Assembly (NCBI GenBank): GCA_036705565.1
Contig: JAUBUY010000038.1
Reading direction: 5' to 3' (one strand)
Length of the DNA stretch: 64,000 nt
Source of the DNA: Microcoleus sp036705565
GTDB lineage: Bacteria > Cyanobacteriota > Cyanobacteriia > Cyanobacteriales > Microcoleaceae
Part shown: piece after piece, positions 1 to 9,620 of the stretch
Layout of the letters: each line of letters opens with the position of its first letter
Position numbering within the stretch: position 1 is the stretch's first letter
Notes under the pieces: model-generated
Seen by the model: the letters and a program-made list of their open reading frames with translations, nothing else
The model's database searches: none
Told to the model about the DNA's origin: nothing
Made by a program: the position numbers and the translations under genes

Positions 1-222
1 AGTTGGACTTGTAGTCGGTGTGGGAGTTGGACTTGTAGTCGGTGTGGGAGTTGGACTTGTAGTCGGTGTGGGAGTTGGACTTGTAGTCGGTGTGGGAGTT
101 GGACTTGTAGTCGGTGTGGGAGTTGGACTTGTAGTCGGTGTGGGAGTTGGACTTGTAGTCGGTGTGGGAGTTGTAGTTGGTGTGGGAGTTGTAGTTGGTG
201 TGGGAGTTGTAGTTGGTGTGGG
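1..222. repeat. 24-bp and 18-bp tandem repeats encoding a Pro/Thr/Ser linker
   Basis: Seven near-perfect copies of a 24-bp unit (1-168) are followed by three copies of an 18-bp unit (169-222). Both are multiples of three and on the minus strand encode PTPTTSPT-type and PTPTTT-type linker residues of the DUF11-repeat protein, so copy-number change keeps the frame. Confidence 0.9.
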
Positions 223-3200
223 AGTTGGAGTTGGTGTCAGAGTTGTGGTGACTGTAGATGCGTTGTTGCCTGGAGTGGGGTCAGCGGTAGTTGAGGTACT
301 TCTGGCGGTGTTGGTNNNNNNNNNNNNNNNNNNNNNNNNNNNNNNNNNNNNNNNNNNNNNNNNNNNNNNNNNNNNNNNNNNNNNNNNNNNNNNNNNNNNN
401 NNNNNNNNNNNNNNNCGAAGGTGACTATACCTGTAACCTGATCGTAGACGCCGCCGTCGGAGGGGATGACTCCTGTTAAGTCGGGAAGGATGGTGTCGGT
501 AATGGTGACGTTTTCCGCTGTGCTTGGGCCGTTGTTGACTGTCGAAATTGTGTAAGTAACTATTTCACCCGGTGCTGCAGCCGCAGTCCCGGTTTTGGTG
601 GTAACAACGTCGGCACTAGGTGTGAGAGTTGTGGTGACTGTAGATGCGTTGTTGCCTGGAGTGGGGTCAGCGGTAGTTGAGGTACTTCTGGCGGTGTTGG
701 TGACGCTGCCGGATGCAGGTGCGATGAAGCGGACTGTGTTGTTGACGGTGACACCGCTGGCTAAGCTGGGAACGGGCGCGAAGGTGACTATACCTGTAAC
801 CTGATCGTAGACGCCGCCGTCGGAGGGGATGACTCCTGTTAAGTCGGGAAGGATGCTGTCAGTAATTGTGATGTTTTCGGCTGTGCTTGGGCCGTTGTTG
901 ACTGTGGAAATTGTGTAAGTAACTACTTCACCCGGTGCTGCTGCCGCAGTCCCGGTTTTGGTGGTAACAACGTCGGCACTAGGTGTCAGAGTTGTGGTGA
1001 AGGTAGCCAGCGGATCAGTACCGTTGTTGTTTTCAGGAAAAGGATCGGGGGTAGCTGAGGTACTTCTGGCGGTGTTGCTGACGCTGCCGGATGCAGGTGC
1101 GATGAAGCTGACTGTGTTGATGGCAGGAGGAGCACCGGAAGGCAAGCTGGGAATCGCTGGGAAGGTGACAATCCCAGTCTCTGCATTGTAAACAGCCTCG
1201 TTGGGTAGACTAACTATATTTAAACCGGGAACAATGCTGTCGGTAACGGTGACGTTTGTGGCTGTGCTTGGCCCGTTGTTGACTGTGGAAATTATGTAAG
1301 TAACTGTTTCACCCGGTGCTGCAGCCGCAGTCCCGGTTTTGGTGGTAACAACGTCGGCAAGAGCAGCAACAATTGTAGTTGAGACTTGAGAGATGGGTTG
1401 GGAACTATTGTTGTTAGCTAGATTTGGGTCGAAAGTGCTGGATGTGCTATAGGCAGTGTTAGTTAAGGGAGCTGTGACTGTTGGGGAAACTGTGGCTGTG
1501 ATGGTGCGGGTTTGGCTAGCACCGTTAGCCAGAGTCGGAATCACCGGCCAGATGACCGTCCTCGTTGTGGGATTGTATGTGGCGAGGTCGGAGGCGCTGA
1601 CGAAACTTAAGCCTGCAGGCAGGGGATCTTGAATCAGGACGCTTTCGGCGCTGTCTGGCCCGTTATTTGTGGAGGTAATCGTATAGGTAATGGTGCTGTT
1701 GGGTGTGGCGAACAGCGGGCCTTTTTTAACAATGGAAACGTCGGCGCGGAGTGCAGGCTCATCTATACTTTGGACGATGACATTGTTAACTTCGTGAATG
1801 TTTGTGTTTCCCCCTGTCGAAGCAGCAAAGCCAAATTTAAAAGTACGTGGCACTTCTCCGTTTAGGGCTTCCAAATTTGGTATGTCGATCGGTGTTTCGC
1901 CCGCATCATTAAAGTCGCCGTCGCCGGTCAAATCGAAGGCAACTGTAAGACGATGGTTAGGTGTTGCTGAACTCGTCGGGAATAATGTAATTTGGACGCT
2001 TCTTTTAGTATTAGGAGTAGTGCGACTGGGCGCCATTGTATTATCTATACCAATGGCAATGGGAGTGCTAGTTAAAAATTTATAAGATGTGTTTTCGCTG
2101 CCTCTAATTCCTAATGAATCCGGCCTCTGCCCCGGGCCGCCCACACGCCCTCCCGATCCTGATTGACTGGCAGAAAAAAAGCCAAACTCGTCTAATCCGA
2201 TACCTAAATAACCTCCTTTAATACCCGGTACAATTCCATCCCTATTATTCTGAGCATAGCCGAGAGAGCCGCCAAAGCCTCCCGCTTGTGTTGGCGTAGC
2301 TGTTCCGTCAATGAGGAAAAAACTAATGCCATCCGCACCAAGGAGCTCACCATTCGGATCAGGGACAGTACCTCTGTTATAGGCAAAGAAATCAAAGGTA
2401 ATTCTCAGACCCTCAGTGGCGGAGATGGGGTTGTTGTAGATTACAAAAGCTGCTTGGTCAAAGGCGTTTGATGTTAATCTCAAAGCACCTGTTCCGGGTG
2501 TATCGCCAATCCCTAAAGCGGGAATAACGCCGCTGGGATTAGCAGGGCCTGCCGTTAAGCCTGGTAGAGCCGATGTGCCAGCAATTCCATATATCCAAGG
2601 CCCGATCGCGGTTGAATTTTTAAATTCTTCAGCCGCTAAGGTAGCCAGGACTGATGTGTAGCCTTCTAGGACTTCTTTTTCAAAGGCTATTTCGGTATTT
2701 ATTTGTCCTGTAGTAATTTCTAATTCCCAGTCGCCGCCTAATGCTGCACTCCCTGTTAGATTGTTGGAAGCTGCAACATTTGCTCCTGTTATTTGGCTGA
2801 GTTTTTGTATGAATTTTAGACCAGATTCCCCTGCGCCTGTGTTGCAACTTAACAGCAGAATACTACCTGTTTCGTTGAGAGCTTTACCCCACTGCTGCAA
2901 TTGGCTGGAATAGGTTTCTATATTGTGAATATTGAGTTCTGCCCGGCCGATTTCTACTGATGCTGATGCGCCGTGAGCAACTATTTGAATGCTGTTGAGG
3001 CTGTGCCTTGATGCTGTTATTTCGGCAATTTGTTCGATTCCATCCCGGAATCTATCGAGCAGGATTACTTCTGTATTGCTTTTCACTCCCCTGAGCAACT
3101 CTTGGTAGTTTTCTACTTTTGAATCCACAATCGCTAGATTTTTTCGGCTAGCCGTCTCTGCTTTATGGCTAGCTTGTCTCAAGATTTTAGTTTCCATGTT

Positions 3201-3230
3201 GGTAGATTTCCGTGCTTGTGTAGATGACAA
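1..3230 (-). CDS. Large DUF4347 / lectin-like / DUF11-repeat surface protein, C-terminal part missing
   Basis: Likely a secreted or cell-surface protein. From the ATG at 3197 (an upstream in-frame TTG at 3230 is possible): residues about 20-185 match DUF4347, an N-terminal domain of large cyanobacterial exoproteins; about 190-480 resemble an L-type lectin domain (DGISFFL, then GGYLGIGLDEFG); from about 485 on come four tandem DUF11 repeats of about 120-130 residues, each opening ADV. The last repeat is broken by a 100-N gap (316-415). Beyond it the right frame, judged by the repeat copy at 627-701, reads NTARSTST and runs through a Pro/Thr linker off the left edge. The gap length does not preserve this frame, so a conceptual translation across the Ns stops falsely near 237. 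By comparison with the neighbouring repeat the true missing stretch is about 77 bases. Function inferred only: adhesion or matrix. Confidence 0.75.
316..415. other. Assembly gap (100 N) within DUF11 repeats
   Basis: Exactly 100 Ns. The left flank matches 627-701 and the right flank matches from 779 onward, so the gap falls within a recent duplication. If the unit length is conserved the missing sequence is about 77 bases (equivalent of 702-778). Confidence 0.95.
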
Positions 3231-4102
3231 AATTGACAGATTTGGGATGGTTCTTATTGTTGGTTAATTTGGTTGCTAAATCTAAGCTACCCCTTTTCAT
3301 AGAGGATGATAAACTTTGCAGTATAAAGTTTTGAAAAATATTTTTTTTAGGATATATAATATTTTCCTGTATTTGTTATTTGTGATGTTAGGCAATCATT
3401 AGAGAGGAATTGCAGCGATCGCCCTTGGATGTCCTGATGCGACCGATCGCTGCCAATCATAACATGAATAAGGGGTCACAGCCTTCATATTAGCCAAAAC
3501 CCTCTATTTTTGGGAAAAATGATATCAGGTCTAACGTTAGTTACATGGTAAATTACTTACGGATTTATCAGTACAAGGGGTCTGACCCCTCATGCCGCTT
3601 TTCTGAGTCTGGTGATATCGAGGCTGGCTCAGGATCGCGAATTAAATAACTTACAATTTTAATTGTTATTGTGGGATGGGCCTGAAAGCCCGTCATGAGT
3701 GGACGGGCTATAAGAGCCCATCCCACTTTCAAGAGTGGAAGTTATTTAATTCTCATTCCTCAGACAGCTTGAACTGTAAATATACTGAAAATATTAATTG
3801 CCTAAAAATTGGCAGATTTTGACTTTGAGGTGCGATCGCTCTTGAAAGTTGAGAGTACGGCATTTCTAGAGATTTATACTTATACTACTTTGGGGTGCAG
3901 TAAACTCACAGCCATGTAATAATAGCAACTTAAAGCTACAAAATTTAACAAAAAAACCTTGACAAATTATATATGTTAATACCAGGATTGCGGTGACAAA
4001 AAAGAACGATCGCCCTTGAATTCAAAAAGTACGATCGTCCTTTACACTCTGTTTATATCTAAATCATCAAACTGCGTCGATCGCACCCTCTAACGCCGCT
4101 TG
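3231..4102. other. Intergenic region with one MITE copy
   Basis: No convincing gene. It holds MITE family 1 copy A (3635-3760), several GATCGC-type HIP1 fragments and AT-rich sequence upstream of the divergently placed exoprotein gene. Confidence 0.6.
3635..3760. repeat. MITE family 1, copy A
   Basis: About 125 bp with imperfect terminal inverted repeats built around GAATTAAATAACTT and an inner hairpin of GTGGGATGGGC and GCCCATCCCAC. Three further copies lie at 6540-6662, 23266-23394 and 41434-41557. The outer arms are nearly constant while the hairpin loop differs between copies. No coding capacity. Confidence 0.85.
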
Positions 4103-6214
4103 CTAAGCGTCAATATCGAGTTCCCGCACTAAAAAAGCCCATTCATCAGCCAATTCTTCAATCACTTTCGCAGTGGGTTTGCCGGCACCGTGTCCCGCTT
4201 TCGTTTCAATCCGAATTAACACGGGATTTTCTCCCGCGTGGGTTTCTTGCAAAGCAGAAGCAAACTTGAAACTGTGGGCCGGAACCACGCGATCGTCGTG
4301 ATCGGCAGTTGTAATCATTGTCGCTGGATAAGCCGTTCCCGGTTTGAGATTGTGCAAGGGAGAATAGCCGTGAATTGTGGGAAATTCTTCGGGATTTTCC
4401 GGCGAACCGTATTCAGAAGTCCAAGCCCAACCAATGGTAAATTTGTGGAAGCGCAACATATCAAAAACGCCGACTGCCGGCAGCGCTGCACCGAACAATT
4501 CCGGCCGCTGAGTCATGCAAGCCCCTACTAATAAACCGCCATTACTACCGCCTGCGATCGCCAATTTAGCCGATTTGGTGTACTTGTTTTCTATCAACCA
4601 TTCAGCGCCAGCTATAAAGTCATCAAACACGTTTTGCTTGTTCAACTTTTTGCCTGCTTCGTGCCATGATTCGCCGTACTCGCCGCCTCCCCGCAAACAG
4701 GCGATCGCATAAACTCCACCCATCTCTAACCACACTATCCTGCTAACAGAAAAACTCGGAGTTAGCGAGATACCAAAACCACCGTATCCGTAAAGGTAGG
4801 TGGGATTATTGCCATCCAACTGCAAGCCTTTCTTGTGGGTGATAAACATGGGTACTTGCGTACCGTCTTTGCTTGGGTAAAATACTTGTTTTGTTTCGTA
4901 ATCGTCTGGATTAAAATCGACATTTGGTTGGCGATAAATCGTACTTTCATCCGTCACCATATTGTAGTGATAGATGATGTTAGGTGCGGTGAAACTGGTG
5001 TAAGCATAAAAAGTTTCGGTGTCGTGCCGCTTGCCGCTGAATCCTCCCGCCGAACCGATTCCGGGCAAGGCAACTTCTCGCACGAAAGAGCCATCTAAGT
5101 TGAAAATTTTAATCTGGGTGTAGGCGTCTTTCAAGTAGGAAGCGACAAATTGATTGTTCAGGAGGCCTATGCCTTCGAGGGTTTCTGCTGCTTCGGGGAT
5201 AATTTCTGTGAACCCCCCCTCTCTGGGCGACGGGGGAGTTTCATCACCAGCGAGGGATGAGGGAGGTGGGTTGTTGGTGTCGATCGCAATTACGCGGCCC
5301 AGCGGTGCATTTAAGTTTGTTTGAAACCAGAAAATAGAGCCCTCATTGTCGATGAAACTGTACTCAGCCTCGAATTCGCTAATCAGTTCTACAACGGTTG
5401 ATTCCGGTGCAGTTAAATCCTTGTAGAAAATCAAGTTTTTGGTTTCAGTTCCCTGCCAAACAGAGATAATCAAGTATTTGCCATCTTCGGTGACGCCGCC
5501 GCTAAATCCCCACTCTTTTTGGTCGGGTCGCTCGTAGATTAATACGTCTTCAGATTGGGGCGTGCCGATTTGGTGGTAAAACAGTTTTTGGTAATAGTTA
5601 ACTTCTTCGTGCTTGCTTTTTTCGTTGGGTTCGTCGTAGCGACTATAAAAAAAGCCTTTGCCGTCGTGAGTCCAGGATGCTCCTGAGAATTTAATCCACT
5701 TTAAATGGTCTGATAAATCTTCGCCGGTTGCCACATCACGGACTTTCCATTCCTGCCAGTCGGAACCGGAATTTGACAAGCCGTAGGCCATGTATTTGCC
5801 GTCTTCGCTGATAGCTATTCCACCCAGAGCAACGGTTCCATCTTCGGAGAGAGTGTTGGGATCAATTAATACTTTGGGTTCGCTGTCGAGGGATGTTAAA
5901 GTATAGAGTACAGATTGATTTTGCAGGCCGTCATTCTTGTAGTAGAAATAGCGCTCGCCTTCTTTGAAAGGTATGCCGTATTTCTCGTAATCCCAAAGTT
6001 GAGTTAGGCGCTGTTTGATTTTTTCCCGCGCCGGAATTTCGTTGAGGTAGGCAAAAGTGACTGCGTTTTGGGCTTCCACCCAAGCTTGGGTTTCCTCAGA
6101 GTCGGGATTTTCCAGCCATCTGTAGGGGTCGGATACTTTGACGCCGTGGTAGTCGTCTGTTTGGTCGATTTTGCGGGTTGTGGGGTAGCTTAAAGGTCGA
6201 TCGAATTTGGTCAT
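4103..6214 (-). CDS. Prolyl oligopeptidase (S9A family serine peptidase)
   Basis: Cleaves short peptides after proline; cytoplasmic, no signal peptide. The 703-residue length is normal for S9A. The N-terminal segment and seven-bladed propeller span about 1-420 and the alpha/beta hydrolase domain about 430-703. The catalytic triad is visible: Ser557 in GGSNGG, Asp641 in TADHDDRVVP and His675 in KAGHGAGKP. Residues about 314-334 (PPPSSLAGDE and following, DNA 5213-5273) are a proline/glycine-rich insert in the propeller that looks like a translated intergenic hairpin repeat; the enzyme remains open across it. Stand-alone gene, flanked on both sides by MITE-bearing spacers. Confidence 0.93.
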   Translation of the reverse strand: MTKFDRPLSYPTTRKIDQTDDYHGVKVSDPYRWLENPDSEETQAWVEAQNAVTFAYLNEIPAREKIKQRLTQLWDYEKYGIPFKEGERYFYYKNDGLQNQSVLYTLTSLDSEPKVLIDPNTLSEDGTVALGGIAISEDGKYMAYGLSNSGSDWQEWKVRDVATGEDLSDHLKWIKFSGASWTHDGKGFFYSRYDEPNEKSKHEEVNYYQKLFYHQIGTPQSEDVLIYERPDQKEWGFSGGVTEDGKYLIISVWQGTETKNLIFYKDLTAPESTVVELISEFEAEYSFIDNEGSIFWFQTNLNAPLGRVIAIDTNNPPPSSLAGDETPPSPREGGFTEIIPEAAETLEGIGLLNNQFVASYLKDAYTQIKIFNLDGSFVREVALPGIGSAGGFSGKRHDTETFYAYTSFTAPNIIYHYNMVTDESTIYRQPNVDFNPDDYETKQVFYPSKDGTQVPMFITHKKGLQLDGNNPTYLYGYGGFGISLTPSFSVSRIVWLEMGGVYAIACLRGGGEYGESWHEAGKKLNKQNVFDDFIAGAEWLIENKYTKSAKLAIAGGSNGGLLVGACMTQRPELFGAALPAVGVFDMLRFHKFTIGWAWTSEYGSPENPEEFPTIHGYSPLHNLKPGTAYPATMITTADHDDRVVPAHSFKFASALQETHAGENPVLIRIETKAGHGAGKPTAKVIEELADEWAFLVRELDIDA

Positions 6215-6664
6215 GATTTTTTACTACTATCGGTAACTTTGTCCAGTTTACCCTTTCGCGGCAGTGACAGGGGAGAGTAGCTCAATTTGGGATTTGAAAT
6301 TTTATCCTAAATCTGGGTTAAATAAGTCAACAACGGCTCAAAAAACAGAAGACCAAAACCCCGACTTCGCAGAACTTGTCGGCGTTATAATAAAGGATTA
6401 TTGAAAAACCAATATCGTCAACTAATGAGATATATTAATCTTGTTTTAAGAGCAAAATAGCGATTTTAAATAATGACTACATTCCTCCCGACCTATTTGC
6501 TAAGAAATACCTAAAATAATTGTTATCGCATCTCTAATAAGGAATGAGAATTAAATAACTTCCACTCTTGAAAGTGGGATGGGCGTCCCGCCCGTCTTTT
6601 TTGGACGGGCGGGACGCCCATCCCACAATAACAATTAAAATTGTAAGTTATTTAATTCGCGATC
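6215..6664. other. Intergenic region with MITE copy B
   Basis: No gene seen. The last 125 bases are MITE family 1 copy B; the rest is AT-rich and featureless to the eye. Confidence 0.6.
6540..6662. repeat. MITE family 1, copy B, abutting the recR stop codon
   Basis: Same terminal arms as copy A, in inverse orientation, with the inner stem GGGCGTCCCGCCCGTC and its complement. Its end lies 2 bases from the recR stop codon at 6665-6667. The perfect hairpin may act as the 3' processing or termination structure of recR mRNA (inference). Confidence 0.85.
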
Positions 6665-7258
6665 CTAATCCAACTCCCTCCTTCCTTCCAAAGCACGAGC
6701 CAATGTAACCTCATCGGCATATTCCAAATCTCCCCCCATCGGCAAACCAAAAGCTATGCGCGTCACTAGGGTAAAAGGTTTTAATAAGTGACCGATATAA
6801 AGAGTAGTAGTTTCGCCTTCCACGCTGGGACTAATAGCAATAATTACTTCCTTAACCTTTTGCTGGCTGACGCGCCGCACTAACGGTTGAATGTTCAATT
6901 GTTCCGGGCCAATTCCATCCATCGGCGAGATAACGCCGCCAACAACGTGATATTTACCCATGTATTCCCGCGTTTTTTCTAAAGCGATTACGTCGCGAGA
7001 TTCTGACACTACACAAATGGTATGAGTGTCGCGGTTGGGATTGCGGCAAATTTCGCAAACAGGGTCAGCAGATAAGTGAAAGCATACTTGACAGAAACCT
7101 ACTTGCTGTTTGGCATCAATCAAAGATTTAGCTAGGGCTTGCACTTCTTCTTCCGGCCTCTTCAAAATATGTAAAGCGAGCCGCTGGGCTGTTTTTGGGC
7201 CGACTCCTGGCAAGCGCTGCAATTGTTCGATTAAACGAGCTAAAGGTCGAGTGTACAT
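6665..7258 (-). CDS. recR: Recombination mediator protein RecR
   Basis: Works with RecF and RecO in loading RecA on gapped DNA. At 197 residues it has the usual length. N-terminal helix-hairpin-helix (LPGVGPKTAQRLA, about 16-28), a four-cysteine zinc site at Cys56, Cys59, Cys68 and Cys71, and a Toprim domain from about 80 (VVSESRDV). The stop is 2 bases from MITE copy B, and a second, 124-bp MITE lies about 50 bases upstream of the start, so the gene is bracketed by mobile repeats. No partner gene is next to it. Confidence 0.95.
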   Translation of the reverse strand: MYTRPLARLIEQLQRLPGVGPKTAQRLALHILKRPEEEVQALAKSLIDAKQQVGFCQVCFHLSADPVCEICRNPNRDTHTICVVSESRDVIALEKTREYMGKYHVVGGVISPMDGIGPEQLNIQPLVRRVSQQKVKEVIIAISPSVEGETTTLYIGHLLKPFTLVTRIAFGLPMGGDLEYADEVTLARALEGRRELD

Positions 7259-7310
7259 TAAAAATTGGCGGTAATTGGTAATATCATTTCTAGTTGATTC
7301 GCGATCGTAT

Positions 7311-7434
7311 ACAGCACTTTCCAGGTAAGTGAAGTACAGAGAAACCGGGTTTCTTGAATAAAACCGGTTTCTGGCGAGAAATCCAGAAGAAACCCGGTTT
7401 CTGGGGTGTACTTTATAAACCTGGAATCCGCTGT
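7311..7434. repeat. 124-bp IS630/Tc1-type MITE (family 2), copy 1
   Basis: Terminal inverted repeats ACAGCACTTTCCAGGT and ACCTGGAATCCGCTGT, internal inverted pair around GAAACCGGGTTTCTT, and a TA dinucleotide at both borders, as expected for elements mobilised by IS630/Tc1-mariner transposases. A same-length copy lies at 39537-39660. A 70-codon frame across it (7258-7470, minus) is only the translated repeat. Confidence 0.85.
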
Positions 7435-7534
7435 AATTTGCGCGATGTAGGGGCGGGTTTTACCAAACATCTATGTTTAAAACTAAGTATATCATAAACC
7501 CGCCCCGCCCATACACTGAGGAATATTGACTAAT

Positions 7535-7903
7535 TTACCCTCCACTAATTTTAGCTTTGTAGCCTAACTTTGTGATAATTTCTAGCAGCTTTTGCTTGTG
7601 TTCGCCTTGAATTTCGATTTCATTATCTTTGACTGTGCCGCCAGTACCGCATTGGGCTTTTAGCTGCTTGGCTAAAGTTGCTAATGTTTCGGGTTTTTCC
7701 TGAAAGCCGCTGATGATTGTAACTGTTTTGCCGCCGCGTCCTTTTCGGGATGCTTCGATTTTGAGGTTTTGTTGATTGGGGGGAACTTCGGCAACTCCCC
7801 GTTGGAGGGCGGCCGAGTTGTCAACGTTGCCAAACTCGGAGTAAACTATTCGTTTGCCCTCGGTTGTTTTGCTGTCATAATCTTTGCGTTTGGATGCTGC
7901 CAT
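7535..7903 (-). CDS. yciH: SUI1/eIF1-family translation factor (YciH-like)
   Basis: Small single-domain SUI1 protein of 122 residues. The SUI1 domain covers about 45-122, with RKGRGGKTVTIISGF, the CGTGGTVKD loop and a terminal KLGYKAKISGG. The first 40 residues are charged and probably flexible. Relatives of bacterial YciH influence start-codon choice and stress-time initiation; the exact role in cyanobacteria is not established. Monocistronic, no obvious partner. Confidence 0.88.
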   Translation of the reverse strand: MAASKRKDYDSKTTEGKRIVYSEFGNVDNSAALQRGVAEVPPNQQNLKIEASRKGRGGKTVTIISGFQEKPETLATLAKQLKAQCGTGGTVKDNEIEIQGEHKQKLLEIITKLGYKAKISGG

Positions 7904-8011
7904 AGGTTAAGATGCTTGAACTTTTTTTAGTGGTATTTCTAGTTTTAGCGGATTGGGGTATGGTTGCGATCGCTCGGAATGCGATCCCATCTTCTACTTA
8001 TTGTATTAGCC

Positions 8012-8176
8012 CGTCAATCGATTTTAGATTTTAGATTTTAGATTTTAGATTGAAGGATTGAAGGATTGAAGGATTGACCCCGCGGATAGATTCGGGGGGT
8101 AAGTTTCTCGGATACAGGTTTTTTATTTCTGGACGGATGAATCGCGTGGCGGGTATCCTGGATGCTTGATTGTCAA
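8012..8176 (-). repeat. Dispersed 150-165-bp repeat, copy 1
   Basis: Read on the minus strand it runs from TTGACAATCAAGCATCCAGG through ATTCATCCGTCCAGAAAT and GTATCCGAGAAACTT to a run of TCTAAAA heptamers ending ATCGATTGAC. Copies 2 and 3 are at 28048-28198 and 57183-57336. No coding potential. Confidence 0.85.
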
Positions 8177-8270
8177 GCGTTCAAGGAATTATAATGAAAT
8201 TTGTTCGATCGCCTCAAGCCCACAAGCAATTTGGTACGATCGACATCAAGCCTCTAGCTTACCCGCCAAT

Positions 8271-8303
8271 CTAAAAAATCTAAAATCTAAAATCTAAAAT
8301 CAA
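8271..8303. repeat. TCTAAAA heptamer array abutting trpB
   Basis: Four tandem TCTAAAA units end 1-2 bases before the trpB ATG, displacing any recognisable Shine-Dalgarno sequence. The same short tandem repeat (STRR) occurs at many other sites in this window. Confidence 0.85.
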
Positions 8304-9551
8304 ATGACTGTTACCCCCCTGCATCTCACCACCGAAACCACCGAAACCACCACTCAACGCCCCGACTCCCTCGGCAGATTTGGTCAATTCGGCGGCAAAT
8401 ACGTCCCCGAAACCCTGATGCCGGCTTTATTTGAACTAGAAGCGGCTTTCCACAAATACCGCAGCGAACCGGAATTTCAAGAGCAACTCCAACAACTGCT
8501 CAAAGATTATGTCGGCCGCCCCAGCCCTTTGTATTTCGCCGAACGCCTCACCGAACACTACGCTAAAGCAGACGGAACTGGCCCGCAAATTTACCTCAAA
8601 CGCGAAGATTTAAACCACACGGGAGCTCACAAAATTAACAACGCTTTAGCTCAAGCATTGCTGGCAAAACGCATGGGCAAAAAGCGGGTAATTGCTGAAA
8701 CTGGTGCCGGTCAACACGGCGTTGCTACTGCCACTGTTTGCGCTCGTTTCGGTATAGAATGCGTTGTCTACATGGGCGTTCACGACATGGAAAGACAGGC
8801 TTTAAATGTGTTTAGAATGCGCTTGATGGGATCCGAAGTGCGGCCCGTGGCTGCGGGTACGGGAACGCTGAAAGATGCGACTTCGGAAGCGATTCGCGAC
8901 TGGGTGACAAATGTCGAAACAACTCATTACATTCTCGGTTCCGTGGCGGGCCCCCATCCTTACCCGATGATGGTGCGCGATTTCCATGCGATAATCGGTG
9001 AAGAAACGCGCGCTCAGTGTCAGGAAAAGTGGGGTGGTTTGCCGGATATTTTATTAGCTTGCGTCGGCGGCGGTTCTAATGCAATGGGTCTTTTTCACGA
9101 GTTTGTCGGGGAAGAAACTGTCAGATTGATTGGTATTGAAGCCGCAGGCGAAGGTGTGGAAACTGATAAACACGCTGCTACTTTGACTAAGGGAAGTGTG
9201 GGAGTTCTGCACGGGGCGATGAGTTATTTGCTGCAAGATAATGAGGGTCAAGTGATTGAGCCGCATTCGATTAGTGCGGGTTTGGATTATCCTGGTGTGG
9301 GGCCGGAACACAGTTATTTGAAGGATGCTGGTAGGGCTGAATATTACAGTGTTACTGATGCAGAAGCGCTGGAAGCTTTTCAGCGGCTTTCGCAGTTGGA
9401 GGGGATTATTCCGGCTTTGGAAACTTCTCACGCGATCGCCTATTTGGAGACTCTGTGCCCGCAGCTAACAGGCAATCCGCGCATTGTGCTTAATTGTTCC
9501 GGACGCGGCGATAAAGACGTGAACACTGTAGCGAAGGTTCTGAATATCTAG
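8304..9551 (+). CDS. trpB: Tryptophan synthase beta chain
   Basis: Condenses indole and serine to tryptophan with pyridoxal phosphate, in an alpha2-beta2 complex with TrpA. The 415 residues are full length. The PLP lysine is Lys110 in NHTGAHKINNA, and the phosphate-binding glycine loop CVGGGSNAMG is present, as is the GRGDKDV motif near the C terminus. As is usual in cyanobacteria the gene stands apart from other trp genes. The ATG is chosen because the conserved RFGQFGGKYVPETL begins about 25 residues in. Heptamer repeats replace a normal ribosome-binding site. Confidence 0.97.
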   Translation: MTVTPLHLTTETTETTTQRPDSLGRFGQFGGKYVPETLMPALFELEAAFHKYRSEPEFQEQLQQLLKDYVGRPSPLYFAERLTEHYAKADGTGPQIYLKREDLNHTGAHKINNALAQALLAKRMGKKRVIAETGAGQHGVATATVCARFGIECVVYMGVHDMERQALNVFRMRLMGSEVRPVAAGTGTLKDATSEAIRDWVTNVETTHYILGSVAGPHPYPMMVRDFHAIIGEETRAQCQEKWGGLPDILLACVGGGSNAMGLFHEFVGEETVRLIGIEAAGEGVETDKHAATLTKGSVGVLHGAMSYLLQDNEGQVIEPHSISAGLDYPGVGPEHSYLKDAGRAEYYSVTDAEALEAFQRLSQLEGIIPALETSHAIAYLETLCPQLTGNPRIVLNCSGRGDKDVNTVAKVLNI

Positions 9552-9620
9552 GTTAGCGGAATGTGGGGCGATCGCTCTGTAGGAATCGGTAACAATTAAC
9601 TTTATTTCTCGTTTGATTTC

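Larger units (their letters stand above)
7904..8303. other. trpB upstream region with dispersed repeat and heptamers
   Basis: Apart from one copy of a 150-165-bp dispersed repeat (8012-8176) and TCTAAAA heptamers directly before trpB, nothing gene-like is seen. The trpB promoter must lie within or upstream of this repeat-rich stretch. Confidence 0.6.

Noticed and set aside
1..424. Plus-strand frame of VGVGVGLVVG repeats at the left edge
   Set aside because: Antisense of the Pro/Thr linker of the exoprotein; a typical shadow of a tandem repeat.
7258..7470. 70-codon frame upstream of recR (minus strand)
   Set aside because: It is the translation of the 124-bp MITE and its flank (repeated PETGFLL/ETGFIQ peptides); no protein family features.
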